A DNA stretch of 64,000 nt from Bilabrum cf. latius (taxonomy: Eukaryota > Bigyra: Bicosoecida > Bigyra > Bicosoecida): contig OZ237739.1 of assembly GCA_965178125.1 (NCBI GenBank), forward strand, positions 1,054,001-1,118,000, in the 5' to 3' direction. Under the pieces are notes generated by a model. That model searched no databases. It had not been told where the DNA came from and worked only from the letters and a program-made list of their open reading frames with translations. Below are positions 35,637-48,600 of the stretch, piece by piece; the first letter of the stretch is position 1, and each line of letters starts with the position of its first letter. The translations under genes and the position numbers were made by a program.

Positions 35637-36758
35637 ATGATTCCAAGAAGCACCTACCGGTTCTCAAGACTGTCGCTTGGCATGTTCCGTGTGGCAATCT
35701 CTTCTGTGCGTTCGAGAGCTCCCGCTGTCGACGCCACGCAAGGCGCTAGGTGGCTCGTGGGGCGCCCAAGCTTGCCCTCAGGCTGCAGCACACCTTCAAA
35801 AGCAGTTCCAAGGAGCGTGAAGCCGGATAAAAGGAAGCAGTAGCCTGATGAGCAAGGCATAAGCTCCTTGCTAGCGGCTGTGGTCGGTCTCGTCTTCCTC
35901 AAGAGCTACGTCTTTGATTTTCACGATACGATGGGGCCATCCATGCTGCCAACCATCATGATAGCTGACGATGTTGTAGCTATTGACAATATATCCGTGC
36001 AGCTGCCAGGCGGTAAGAGCAAAATTAGGAGGAACGAAGTCGTGATTGCGTGCAAGCCGTCTGGAGACACCAAATCTTCGACCGTGTGCAAAAGGGCGAT
36101 CGCTTTTGAAGGGGATGTAGTTGTTACCCGTATGGGCATTGCGACCCGCATTCCTCCCGGCCATGTGTGGCTGGAGGGAGACAACCCCGAGAATTCCAAG
36201 GACTCCAGGCACTACGGGCCTGTCCCTCTGGCGGCAATTCAAGGGAGGGTCGTCGGCATCGTGTCGCCGCCTTGGCGCGCCCAATGGATCGAGCCAACAA
36301 AGGAAAGACCCGCCGTATCCAAGTGGCCGGGCTCCGGGAAGGCGGTGCGGGTGTTTCGAGCCGAGGAGTGGGAGCAGGTCGCCGTCCTGGAGCACTTGCT
36401 CTCCGGTCTCGCGGCCCTCGACATGTTCGAGAGGGTGAGGGAGGGATACGATGAAATGGAGAGGGAGCGTGCTAGGAGGAAGGAAGCAGGCGAGGCTTTG
36501 CAAGCCGCACCATCGGATGACAAGGTGCTACACAATGAGGGAAAGCGAGAGGAGGGTGAGGGCGCGGGCCAGCCATGGACGGCCGGTGCCGAGCAGGCCC
36601 ACCTCCGGCAGATGAGGAGGAGGGACGCGCTCGCCCGGGCGATCTGCAGGGAGGTGCTCAGCGGTGACACTATTGGCGGGTCCGCCGGGGCATTGGCGAG
36701 ACGGACCACCTGGGGTGGGGCAGAGACTGCCAGTGGCACGGTCGATGGGCGGCAATGA
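35637..36758 (+). CDS. Mitochondrial inner membrane protease subunit Imp1-like (signal peptidase I family)
   Basis: 373 aa, UGA stop, UAG at 35841-35843. The N-terminus from ATG 35637 is Arg/Ser-rich without acidic residues (MIPRSTYRFSRLSLGMFRV), as expected of a mitochondrial presequence. A hydrophobic anchor (LLAAVVGLVFL) comes next. Catalytic Ser102 lies in GPSMLPT, catalytic Lys152 in CKRAIAFEGD, and the family box GHVWLEGDNPENSKDSRHYG is complete. This cleaves presequences of intermembrane-space proteins. Known Imp1 proteins are about 160-190 aa; here a charged ~150-residue C-terminal extension of unknown role is added. The presence of this gene argues for a true mitochondrion. Confidence 0.87.
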
Positions 36759-36789
36759 AAAATGAGTCGTCTTGGCCTATACACAATCC

Positions 36790-37233
36790 ATGGAGCTCCA
36801 AATCAATTCACTATCGCGACTCGGAAGCAGCCTCGTCTGCTATCAACTTCTGCAAAGAACTTGCCGATGCTATCTCGCTACCGGCCATGCTACCGACGAT
36901 GGCACCGTCGCTCCCGTGCGCCGCTACGGTACAATGATCGGCGTCGTCATTCGTGCGAATCGTGACCTACAAGTCTGGATTGAAAAACTTAATCGCTGGC
37001 AACTGCTACCGCACGAATTCATCCACAATGCTTTGTTCGCTCGCCTTCTTTAGGGGGTACTCTATAGCAACCGATGCCACCCCCTCTTTGGACACTAGTG
37101 GCGATCCAGACTAGAATTGGAAGGTTCCGAGCACAGCTTTCATGATCTACCTTTTGTTTACAGCCTTCTTCATGCTTTTTGGGAGCGGCATCGCCTTGAT
37201 ATTGCAAAGAGTTGCAGTCGGCGTGTTCAATAA
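36790..37233 (+). CDS. Possible small protein, unknown
   Basis: A frame of 148 codons with ATG at 36790, two UAGs (37051, 37096) and a UAA stop, in the 578-bp gap between the Imp1-like and PH-domain genes. It contains MIGVVIRANRDLQVWIEKLNR and an aromatic C-terminus. No family recognised. Composition is more AT-rich than the neighbours and the evidence is only the open frame, so this may be non-coding. Confidence 0.22.
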
Positions 37234-37336
37234 TAAAACAGATCGCAACAAGCTTGAAAATGCATATTTTCGAAGGTTCCGTAGCCGGTAGCGAACTTGC
37301 ACCAGAACGCGCGACAAGCAAAGGTTCCCGTGTCCC

Positions 37337-38212
37337 ATGGCTGCACCTGTCGACCCTGGGGCAATCAAAGAACCTCCCAGAATAACAACATTTGTACCAG
37401 ATGCCTCGCATACCGAAGGCTCGATTCTAAACCCTCGTCCAGGGTTGGCAAAGGATCTGGGTCTTGAGGTCGACATGGAAGGATGGGTGACAAAGGCCAC
37501 TACAGAGAACGGAAAGCCGACTTCTTTCACTTTCTTTTGGCAAAAACGTTATCTAGTACTGTACTCGGCAGAATGCGAGCTGCGCTACTACGCGGGCGTG
37601 CGAGAGTCGCGGTTTGGTAACGTACCTCTGGACGAGCGGGCATGCATCCCGATTGAGAGCATTTCACACATCACTACGCCCCCGAGAGACGACCCTCTTT
37701 CATTTGATAATAAGGCCTTTAACATTCATTTCAAGCGATGGGGCAAAGGAAGGGGGGCAAAGATGCCGAGGGCGCAGTACAAGGACCAGGCGGGCCAGCG
37801 GGACACCGAGCACCCTGGCGTGCTGAGCGTGATCGCCACCGATCCGACCAACAAATTCGAGTGGATCGCTAGAATATCATCTTATTTGCCTGGCGGCAGC
37901 GGACAGGCGTTCCAGGGGCAGGAGGCGAACCAGTTCGGGGCGCCTCAGGGGGGCGGGCTTGGGCGGGGCTCGAGCGGGGTGAGCGCCGGCATGCTGGGTG
38001 CTGGGGGCAGGGCTGGAGCTGGAGCAGGAGCTGGTGCTGGGGCGGCTCCTCTTGGGGCATCTGGCGGGCAGGGGCCAGCAGGCCCCGCGGCCAGTGGGGG
38101 GAGGGCAGGCGGGGACCAAGGCAAGGGCAGCGGGGCTGGTGGGGGCGCTGCTGCTGCTTCTGGCGCTGGGCAGCAAGCTGGCGGGTCAGCGAGTGGAGCT
38201 TCTGGATTGTAA
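37337..38212 (+). CDS. PH-domain protein
   Basis: 291 aa, single exon, ATG 37337 and UAA stop; no UAG. Residues ~45-185 form a pleckstrin-homology domain: MEGWVTKAT at the first strand, FFWQKRYLVLYSAECELRYY, then a C-terminal helix carrying the conserved Trp (KFEWIARISSYL). A basic insertion (HFKRWGKGRGAK) lies in a late loop. The last ~100 residues are Gly/Ala/Gln-rich. Likely binds phosphoinositides or a protein partner at membranes; specific role unknown. Confidence 0.8.
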   Translation: MAAPVDPGAIKEPPRITTFVPDASHTEGSILNPRPGLAKDLGLEVDMEGWVTKATTENGKPTSFTFFWQKRYLVLYSAECELRYYAGVRESRFGNVPLDERACIPIESISHITTPPRDDPLSFDNKAFNIHFKRWGKGRGAKMPRAQYKDQAGQRDTEHPGVLSVIATDPTNKFEWIARISSYLPGGSGQAFQGQEANQFGAPQGGGLGRGSSGVSAGMLGAGGRAGAGAGAGAGAAPLGASGGQGPAGPAASGGRAGGDQGKGSGAGGGAAAASGAGQQAGGSASGASGL

Positions 38213-38412
38213 ATATAGCATGTTCTTTTGATTATTTGTGCGTATGCAGCCCCGGTGCACAAGGTCATCATTCGTCACACTTGCTCGACTCTGCCAACAG
38301 TGCAGCCGTTTCACCCACTTGTGCCGGAGGATCACGGAGGCCTGTTCAGGCATTTGCTTTACCTGATCTATAGTTCGGGGCAGGCTATATAGCCGTGCAT
38401 CGCCATTGCGCG

Positions 38413-39417
38413 ATGTAGAGGGGGTAGGACTGCAGTGGGTGTTGCTCGTGTTGCTGCACGCGGTTCGGAAATACCCAGCGATTCTTTTTGCTGGGGTGTT
38501 GCTTTCGAGAACCGAAGGATAGAGACGACGGGGATGCTTCCAGAGATGAGCTGCTGGGCTCGTTGATTTCTGCTGGTTTGGTTATTGACGATTTGCCGCC
38601 GGATTCTGAAGTTTTTGGCCTACCTGCTTCTGAATGCAGTGCCACCGTGCCACCTGTGCAGTTGAATCCAGGTTCTACAGGTGCCAGTGCACCGACCATC
38701 CAGCAGAACGCCGGTGGCTCGGAAGTTGGAGGCGAATCATCAACCGCCACGCCTACGCCTACGCCATCGAAGGAGTCCGGGGTGCCAGCAGCCGCAGCGC
38801 CCGGCACAAAACCGAGCATGTCGCGAGAAGAGCGAAGTCAAATACTGCGCTCGAGGGAATATCGTATGGGCCACTTGTCCGGGCTACCGAGGTTTCGATG
38901 TCCCCTGTTTCCTTGCACGATCCATTGCATGGCGAAGGAAGGGTACCCGTGGGTTACCGCCGCTCTGTACATTCTGAGCATTGCGGCCAGCGTAACAACC
39001 CTATCTCTAGTTAGCTGGAGGCTGCATATGGCCGTGTTCTGGGTGCAAGCCGCGCTGATTGCTGCCCTCTTGGCCAGCGCGCTGTGCACGTCGGTATCGG
39101 ACCCCGGCATTATTATCCGACAGAGCGAGCGAAGATGCAACCAACAGAGAGCATTCCTAGAGCGAGAGGGCCTCTTGGACCTGCACACGTACTGCGACAA
39201 ATGCAAGGCCTGGAGGCCCAGCTGGACCACACACTGCGAATGGTGCGACTGCTGCGTCACTAGCAGTGACCACCACTGCCCCGTCTCGGGGAACCACATT
39301 GGAGGTCTTAATATGCTGCAATTTCAGTGCATGGGCGGTTTCTCTCAGTTGATGTGCTACTTTGTGCTGGGCCAGCTAGTGGCTCTGGCCGTCGTCGGCA
39401 TACGGGCTGCACTATGA
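38413..39417 (+). CDS. DHHC-type protein S-acyltransferase
   Basis: 334 aa with UGA stop. The Cys-rich DHHC domain reads YCDKCKAWRPSWTTHCEWCDCC then SDHHCPVSGNHIG; DHHC is the catalytic motif (the usual following VGN is SGN here). Hydrophobic helices lie before it (PWVTAALYILSIAASVTTL and AVFWVQAALIAALLASAL) and after it. The chosen ATG at 38413 is followed at once by UAG (codon 2) and again at codon 5, giving a Cys-rich start (CSGCCSCCC). If that part is untranslated, no other upstream ATG exists in frame, and translation could begin only at internal Met codons. Probably palmitoylates proteins on endomembranes. Confidence 0.82.
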
Positions 39418-39645
39418 CCTTGTTGACACCCACAGATTGGGAGACTGGGGGACTGATTTTGTCTACCGAAAATGCTTTTATGTAGCCCGTTGACTTCTCT
39501 CAAGTGCTGTGAGCACGCACACACATACGCATGACCCACACGGCACGCCCTCGCAACTATGGCCCCCCGTCCCAGCACCGCAATGCGCTGCAAGGACAGC
39601 CGGCAGAGCGCGGGGCACGCCAGCACACGCATCGTACTCCATCAG

Positions 39646-42600
39646 TCAGCCCCTTGGGCCGTGCTTGTACACCCCTCCACCCGCTGGATCCCTGTCCCTG
39701 GTCCTTCCCGGCACCACCCCCGGCCGGCTCGATCTTGTCGGACCCCCCATGTCGCCGCTGCCATAGCCAGACCGGCGCTTGTGGTGGTGCGAATGCGCGC
39801 CGCCTCCCATTTCGTACGATACAGACTCACCCACTGCCCCGCTTCCACCGGTGGACCGCCTGTGTCCACTGCGGCTACCACTGCGGCTACCCGCTCTGCT
39901 GCCTGCCCGGCTCCCTGCTCGGCTACCCACCTGTGCGGTAGTCATACCAGGCATGCCTCCCCTTCCAAGCATCATCGAGGGGTGCTGCGCCAGAGGTCTT
40001 GCACCCCCCATGCCCCCGGCTCCCATCCCTCCCCCCATACCTGGGTGCATGCTGCCCCCCATTGGGGACATGCCAGGGACACCACCCCCACCACCCATCA
40101 TCATCCCGCCGCCCATCGTGGGTGACCGCTGCATGCCGCCCTGCCCCATCATCTGCATCTGTTGCTGCTGCCTCCGCCACATCATAATCTGCTACTACTG
40201 CTGCATCTGCAGCTGCTGGATCGTCTGCGTCGGGACCTGCTGCGGCAGCACAATCTATCCGTTGGGCAGCCTGATCCTGACGCCCTGCGGGGTCTGGAAC
40301 GGACCAACCAGAACTGGGGGCTGCATCACCCGGCCGCCCATTGTACCCACAGGAATCGACTGGCCCCTCGACATCCCCGATGGATCCATGCGCCCATCGC
40401 CCATCACAAAGCTGCCAGCCATCGCCATGGGGCTACGACCAGCTGGGGGAACACCGCCCATCCCGCTGCCAGGCCGACGGTTCGCAGCCGGTGAAACCGG
40501 ACCTGATCCATGCATGCCCATCCCCATCCCCGCCCCCCTGCCGCTGCCACCGCTGCCACCTGACTGCATGTGCATCCTTTGCTCTGCTGCCGCTCGGTCC
40601 AACGCGTCACCACCAGTGGGACCACCCTGACGCGCAGCCGCTTCCGCTTCCGCTTTGGCTTTCTTGGCGTCGATCCTATCCTGCGCCAACCTCTTTGCAA
40701 TCTCGATCTGCTGCCGCCTGGCCATTTCCTCCGCGCTTGCTTCAGCGGCCGCAGCTGGTGCTGGAGCCGGAACCGGTGCGGGAGCAGGCCCCGCAGCAGG
40801 CGAGCGCGCGTGCGCATTGGACTGCATGGGAGACACTGGTGGCTCCTTTCCAACGGCCACTGTGGATGGAACAGACCCTGCGGCGCTACTTGCACCCGAT
40901 GGCAGGCCTTTCGCGGTTTCATTGCCATCGTTTGGCGCGGGTGCAAGTTTCCGCGGAGTGATCCGCTCACCCGTTGCGATGCCCCCGCTGCCAACCGACG
41001 AGAACGAAGTGGCCTTGTGCAGAGGCAGGTTCCCAGCTTCTCTTGGCGAGATCCGATTTGAATCAGCAATCGTGAGTGGCTGCATGCCTGCGGCCTTGCC
41101 CCCAGGGCCACTACCGGGAGTGCTCCCCGGAGGTTTCTCGTCGTGGCCGTAGCGCTCTTCGAGTGGCTGAGCGAGCAGCTGTGCGCGACTCATTGGCGCA
41201 GCGCCGCTGAAATCGCCGTCCTTCTGGTTCGCCATGGCGAGGGCAGCCGCAGCGGCAAGCTTTCTCTGCTCGTCCGTCTTGAGATCTCTGTCGGCGTCGA
41301 AGAACTCAGATGCACCGCCCCGGCGCGCGGCAAACGAGCCTGTCTTGCGGAGCCCGATCCCTGCCTGCTTGAGACCCTCCCGCTCGGCCTTGCTGAGGTC
41401 AGTTTCACCCGCCTTGAGGCGACGAGTTGCCTCGCCCGGTGCAATGAGGCCAGTTTTGGAGGTCTCTGGGTCGTCGATCCCAGTGGCAAAGCTCCCCATG
41501 GACGGCTGCAGCAAGCTCGCTCGACGGCCTCGGACATCCGCGGCGCTCGCCTGCCGCTTGAGCGTCTGCTGCTTCTTGCTCGTCATCTGAACGATGATCT
41601 CAGCCTTCCGCAGGCGGTTCTCAAACCCGAGCACACCGATCCCGGCATTCCTCACCTTCTGCTCGAAGTCTTCCAGGAAAGCCCTGCTCAGCTTGAGCTT
41701 GAAGCGGTCCTCGATGCCTGGCAGCAGGTCATCCGCGTCATCCATGGCACCATTGCTCTTCTCCAGAGCCTTCTCGATCGGCTTGCCCACCTTTGCCGGC
41801 AGCACACCCATGTTCTTTGCCCTGACTCGGTCGATGAGACCTTCATACGAGATGGTCGTGCCCTTGAGGCGGGTCAAGTAGATCCCAAACAGCCTGCGAA
41901 GTGCAGCGGCGCCGCCCAGCTTGGCCTCAGCAGCGTCAAACCCCTCGCCCTCATTGCCTTGTGCCTCCAGCAGCCTCGGCTCCACGATGGCTTGCACGGC
42001 CTGGCTGATGCCCTGCTCGTCCATGGCCTGCTTTGCCCTTGCCTGCATCGAGCGAGCCTGCGTGCCGGGGTCCGTCAGTGCAGCGGCGAGGCTGCGGCTG
42101 CCCTTGGTTTCCTCCAGAGCGCTGAGCTGGGGTCGCTCCGTGGCAGCAAGCAAGTGTGCCATGTCAGCTGGCATTTCCACCCGCCCGCCCCGAAGTTTGG
42201 CCTGAGCCGCTGCCTCTTCCAGTCGCTTCATCGCGCGATCTGCCGCCCGCTTGCGCTGGGCCAAGTTCCGTCGCTCCTTGGTCGCCGCTGTGACTGCTTG
42301 CAGCGCCTGGGCCGCAGCGAGCATGAAATCCGACACGATGGGCTCGCACAGCCAGTCCGACTGCCCGGGCACCTCCCACCAATGAGCCGCAAGGCTTCCG
42401 GGACGATCTGAGGTCGAGTGGCTCTTCTAGATTGTGCCAGAGTCCTCCTCACCATCGTCGTTCCCCACATTATCGAGCACCGCCGCTGGCACACCGTGGT
42501 GCCTCACCCGCCTGCCTGTCGTCTCTGCAGCCTTGATGGCACCCTCGGCGTGCTCAAGAGCCGCCTCCATGGCAGCTGCCTCCCTGGTGCCCCTCTGGAA

Positions 42601-45600
42601 CACATGGCCCTCCGTGGACTCCTCCTTTACGTCTTCCTGCAGGCTCTCCAGCCGTCCCTTGGCTTGTTCCAGACGAGCCTAAGCATCCCTTTCTCGGCTG
42701 AGCAGCTTGTCGATCTTGGACTTGTGAGTTGTGTTGTAGGTTCCAACTGCAGCACGCAGCTTCTTGACGGCGTCGTCTGCCTCCTGGGCCTGCACTTCGG
42801 CTGAGGACACGCCCCTTTCTGCCCTCTTCAGTGCCTTGCCTCGGTCTTCAGGCCCGCGCGCTGCCTCTAGCATCGGTCCGAGCATGCGGTTACCGTCTTT
42901 GCACGCGCGGATCGCTGCATCCACCGCTGCTTCGGCCTCGTGCTCTGCCTCCTCGACGTCTCGGGATGGGGCATTCAGCACCCTGCGAGCCTGCGGCGAT
43001 TCGGCGCCAGCACCGCTAGAAGCTCCACCGGCAGCCAGCATGCTAGCTGGCTTGGTGCCCTGGAACTGAGCCGCGAGTCGCTTCCATTCGTCCTCTGCCC
43101 GCTTTGTCTGCTCGTCCGCCTAGTCGAGTCTTCGTCTGAATTCATCCTCCTGCGTGCCGAGCTGCTACAGCTGCCTTTGCACCTCTGCAGACCACTCTGC
43201 GATGGCCTACTCGGCCTCCTCCGTTTGTCCCTTGGCTGTATCAGCAGCAGGCAAGAGCTTCTTGACGAGGGCGGCCACGCCAGCACTGGCGGCATCACGG
43301 GTGTCCTTCAGGCGCTGGGCCTCCTCAGGCCCCACGGTGGGAGCAACGCCCTCCTCTGCGTATTCGTCCTCGTCCACGTCCGCCAAATCGCAGCTTGTCT
43401 TGGCCTCCTCTTCGGCGCCACGAGCGTCCGCCAGCGCGCTACTGAGCTCATCGCCGACTCGGATGGCGGCTTCTGCGGCCGCAAGCTTCCCGTCGATCTC
43501 GGTGCTCGGCGCCCCCAGATCGTCGTACTTGCCACGAGCTTTGGCTGCCCTCTCCCGCAGCTGGTGGAGCGCCTGCGCCGCGGCCAAGATGGGCGCCCCG
43601 TTCTCCTATTCATTCAGCAGCTTGCGGACGGCACGATCGGCCATGTTGACCTTGAGCTGTGCCGGGGGCACGGAGTCCACGAATTCTCTCTGCAGGTGCG
43701 GGGGCGCGTCAGTCCTCGGCACAAAGGAGGTGCCTGCAGCCAGCGAGGGCGAGGGCGACATCAAGGTGCCGGAAGGGGACTCTGCGGCGCCGCTCGCCTT
43801 GATGCTTGCCTCATCGTCATCGGGCTTGAAGAAAGCCTGCTTGCTCCGAACCGTGCTTGGATCCGTCGTGCCAAGCGTGGACCCTGACTTGGCACCGACC
43901 ATGTCCCGCAGTGTGGCAGACGTACCGACGGTGTGCTGCGCCTCAGCCACCAGCTCGGCGGCGTGATCCACCCTGCGCTGATCCGCCACAATAGCTGCAC
44001 CTGCTCGCAGTTTCTCCGTGGCGTCCATGGCGATTCCAGTCCCCTCCATCTCCGGGTCTTCTAGCCCCTTGCGCTTGCTCCGGGCACTCTTGAGTGCGGT
44101 GAGCCTTGCACCCACCGTGCGCAGTCGTACCTGGGCCCGAGACAGGGCCGCAGACGCCTCGGCGACGTCTAGGAGCCGCTGCTGGTTCAGAGCCTCCTTT
44201 GCCTGGGCTTCATCGGCAAGTGTTGCTTTGGCTGCACGACGCAGAGCGTCCGATGCTCGCGGCAGCAACTTCTCTGCAAACTCGCGGATGGCAGCAGCGG
44301 CCGCGGGCGTGAACGCAGGGAGGCGCTCGTTGTCTGCTGCCTCCCCCAACTCCGCAACAGTCGCGTGCGTGTCGCCTGCCGCTCCCGAGGCACCCACCGA
44401 AACGGCCCCACCTCCTGCCACAAAGCCAGTCAGGGCACCAGCGCCGTCGTGTTGGCCAGAGGCAGCATCCAAAAGGGCCTGCTCGGCGTCTGCGGCCTCC
44501 TCTGGCTCCTGCAAGATCATGCTGATGCGCTTGCCTCTCCGAGTACGCCTACGCCTCGGCTGTCCCGCCTCTCCGCTAGGATCGGCAGACACGGAACTGC
44601 CAGAAGGCGAGGCAGTCTGCGAAGCCGCCACGCTTGCCGCGCCCGAGAGTTCTTTATCCAAGGCAGCATCCGCCAGAGCGGCCGCTCCAGCGGCAGAGGG
44701 TCCGTTTGGCGAGAACACGATGCCTGCGGGGTCTCCAGCCGATGACTTGCCCCGCACATGACGACCGACAGATCCAGAGCCATTCGCAGGTGAGGGCAGG
44801 ACATCACTGGGGTCACCTCCATCGAAAAAACCGGCGATTTCGAGCGACTGGCTGACTTCTGGCATTCCCATTGCCTTTGATCGGGCCTTGGTGGCAGCAA
44901 GTACCGTCGAGGAGGCCTCCTGCATTGCATCAGCAGAGGCACTCGAGACGGCAGACCGAACTGCCACCGGTGAGGCAGACAGCGATGATCTCCTCCTCTT
45001 CCTGCGTATGTTCTTGGACAGCTTAACTGCCTCTTTCTGCTTGCTCCAAAGCAGCTCCAGCGCGTCTTGCGACTCTCGCAATCGCTTGCTGGCCTTTGCG
45101 AGCAGCCGCAGCAGCCTCTTTGCAGCGCTCAGTTTGAGCTGCTCGTCGTGAGACTCCACCTCGCGCTCCGCTTCTGCCACCGAGCCGCCAGCAGTAGTGA
45201 TCGAGCCCTCGTAGCGCCTCAGCAGCCGCTGATCCGGGATGACCCTGCCGTCCTCTGAGAGCTTCTGCACCTCTTCTTCGCCAACATCGTCGTCGTCCTC
45301 GCTCTCTAGCGTGGTCTTCAGGGCCTTGGCAGCAGCGACAGACTGCTGGGCGCCGCTGACAGCCTTGGCCAGCTTGGCTGCAGCCACTATGTCCGCGGGT
45401 CCTCGCACATGAGAAGCCCGCGGGTCCACGTGGATGTCCAGCTTGAGCGGCGAGCGGATGGGCACGATGGTCTTCTCCAAGCCACCACCGGACTCCTCCT
45501 TCTTGCCTTTGCCTCCCATTGCGCCACCAAGCCTGGACCCGTCATCGGACACGGCCAGATCCGTGTCGCGGGCAGCACCAGTGACCATGTGGCTGTCGCC

Positions 45601-48600
45601 AAGCGGCGTGTCGTCTGCTTCGCGATCGTCACCTACCGCACCTTCATAGGTACTGCCAAGAGTACCGGCGAGCGAGGCATCCGGTTCCCGCCCACCACGG
45701 TTCTTCGCCCCTGCGCTCTGCGCCTTCTGGAACCAGTCCTCCACGGCGGTCATCCTCTCTACCAAGCCCTTCAGCTGCCTATCGCAGTTGTCCTTGCGGT
45801 CCAAAAGCGCGTTCTAGGCCGCCGTATTTTCGTCCTTTGCAGCCTTTCTGGCATGCTGCACGGCCGACTGCAGCGCACCGACCCTTTCCGCAAGTGAGGG
45901 AACTGATTTCACGAAGATATCTTGGTCGGTAGGCTCGCCGCTCCTTGCCTTGGCTGCCAGTTCACTGGTTGTGTCCACCTCTCCCAGTACATGCTGCCAG
46001 GCAGCTAGCAGAGGCACCGACTCGGTAGCTCCAGCAACAGCACCTCCTGCCGTTCTGTCACCGCCATCGCCAGCCCCGCCGTCGACAAGCGATTCAAGTG
46101 CGCGGGCGCTCAGCGGCAGATCAACCTTGGTCTCCTTCCAACGGGCCATCTCAATGTCTGTGGGCCCCGACACGGTGCCCAGTGCTGCCTTGATGCGGGC
46201 GAAACGAGCAATGGCATCGGCAACCGCCGAGGCAAGGGCGGCGGCCTGCTCGGCCTCTTGCTTCGATTCGCGATCCTGCAGCACTTTTGCGGCGTCTGCG
46301 GTGGCAGCATCAGCACGCGCTACAGCAGCAAAGAAACGCTGAGAATCAGCGGCGGCGGACGGATCGTCAGCAGCCGCATTCAAGCTGACCGAGCCCTCGC
46401 CCAGGGCCGCCTAGACGATCGAGCTGCGCCTCCTCTACCTCCTGGACATCGACTTGCCGCTGGTAGACCTGCCGCCTGCCTTCTCTCTGGCACGACTCGC
46501 AGCGGCCTCCTCGAAAGTGGTTTCCTCCTCGTCACTCTCCCCCTCGTCGTCCTCCTCTATCTCCACGCCGACGCCCTTGGCTTGCTCCAGGGCGGCTGAC
46601 TCGGCATCTGCAAGCACCTTTGGCTTGGTATTGTCGGCCTCCTTCAGGCGCTGTCCAGCAACGCCTACGGCCGCACTGGCGCTGTCTGGGCCTTCCTCCG
46701 GTCTAGACTCGCGTTCGCGCTGCCTGATTCCCTTGAGACGGTTCCGAATTCCCGTGAGACTGGCAATGGCTGCCTGCATGCGGGACACGAGTGCCGCTCG
46801 CCGGCCGCCCGTGTCCGCCGCTTCACGGCTGTGCACTGCGTCTCCAGCGCGATCTAGGGCACGCTTGAGCTTATCCAGTGCCTCATCAAGCGATCGAACC
46901 GCTGCGTGTGCGTCGTGTGGGCCTGTTTCACCGTCCAACCACGCTTGCGACTACATGTCATTCGGCTGCAGAGCGTCGCGCAGGCGATCGCACTCGCGGG
47001 CTGCTAGCCTTGCTTCGTCCAATGCCTCGGCCACGACTGCGTCCTCCTCGGCCTGGGCGCGCCTGCGGGCTTCCTCTCGGGCACGGGCAGCCTCCGCCTT
47101 GACGGCCGCAAGCCTGTCTGCCCTCGCTGCCGCGTCGCCTCCAGCACCAGACGCAGCACCAGCAGCGCTCAAAGGCTTGCTCTCAATGGCACCAAGTCGC
47201 CCAATTTCGTCTCGTGAAGCTGCGTCCGCCTCATCGAGCGCCTCTCGCTTCCTCCTAAATGCCTTGTCAGCATCTGACAGCTCATCCACCTTGCCCGAAG
47301 CAGACTTGAGCGTGTCCATGAGCGGTTTCGCCAGCTCGAGAGCTTCGCCTCTCTGCTTCCGTTTCGCTTCCAGCCTCTCCGCGGCTTCCTGCTGGTTGCG
47401 GCGGTCTCGCGCCTGCACGGCCCGCTCCGCCTCGCCTGCCTTCGACTCGGCGTCGCTGGCAGCTGCGGCGAATCGAGCCACGAGGGATTCATCTAGCGTG
47501 TTCTCCAGCTCATCGTCATCCTCCTCAGCCCTGCCGTCGGCTTCCGCCTCTCCATCGGCAGCAGCGCTATCTCCCGCTGGCTTGCCTGCCCGAGCATCCG
47601 CGATCTGACGCTTCAGGGCAGCTGCCCTGGCCTCGTCTCGACGCGCTTGCTCTTCCGCAGCTTGCTTGGCCTCGTCCTTAGCCTTTCCTACCGATCGCGC
47701 GAGCGCCTGCGCCTGGGCCAAACTGGAAGTGGCAGTGTCGACAGCCGTGGTGGCATCGTCGGCGGGAGCACCCGCCTCCTCGTTCTGCCTCTGTGCGCGC
47801 GCGACCCTTGGCTCCACGGCCCCCAGCTGTGCCTCTGCCCTCTCTGCCTCCGCCACTAACCGCTGCAGCCTCTCTCGTCTCTTGCGCCGCTTCCGCCTGA
47901 GCTTGGCAGATTTCTCCTCTGCTTCGATCATCCTCTCGGCATTGGCCACCGCAGCGTCCAGCCGCGCCCCCGCAGCAAGCACCTTCCTCTCGGCTTCCTC
48001 CCTCTCCTTGGACCCTACAGGCTTGTCGTCCATCTCTTTGAGCGTGTGCTTCAGCTGCGCCAGCAATGCCTCCAGGTCGGAGAGCTCGGGAAGCGCAGCC
48101 TTGAGCCACTCGTCATCCCCTTGCGCATCCTCGCCGTCTTCGTCACCAGCACGCTCGGCCTTGACTGCGCGCAGCGCGCGTGGCTTCAGGTGCTTGACAT
48201 GATCGTCGGCAGCCACGGTTCTGGCCTGCAGGTCAGAGACGGCTTCAAGTCTGTGACGGCGGTCCCGGGCCTGAGCTCGCGCCTGGAGGGCCTGCTGGGC
48301 CGCATCCGCTGACTCGGTGGCCTTCCTAGTGGCCTCGTGCACCAAGGGAGCTAGCCGCGCCACAGTGTCTGCCGCCTCCTCGGCTGTACCCGGCAGGCCA
48401 GTATTCGGATCCCCTGCCGCCTTGCGGGCTGCCAGCAAAGCCTGTTGCAGCAACATCATGGCCTAAGCTTCTTTCTGGGCCGCGTCAGCGACTGCATCCG
48501 AGGCCTCCTTCTCGGCCTCGGACCACTCTCCCGTGCCTGACCCGTCTGAGGCGCTAGCCTGGGCGGCGGCCTGATCCTCTGCATCTCTCGCCTGCATGGC

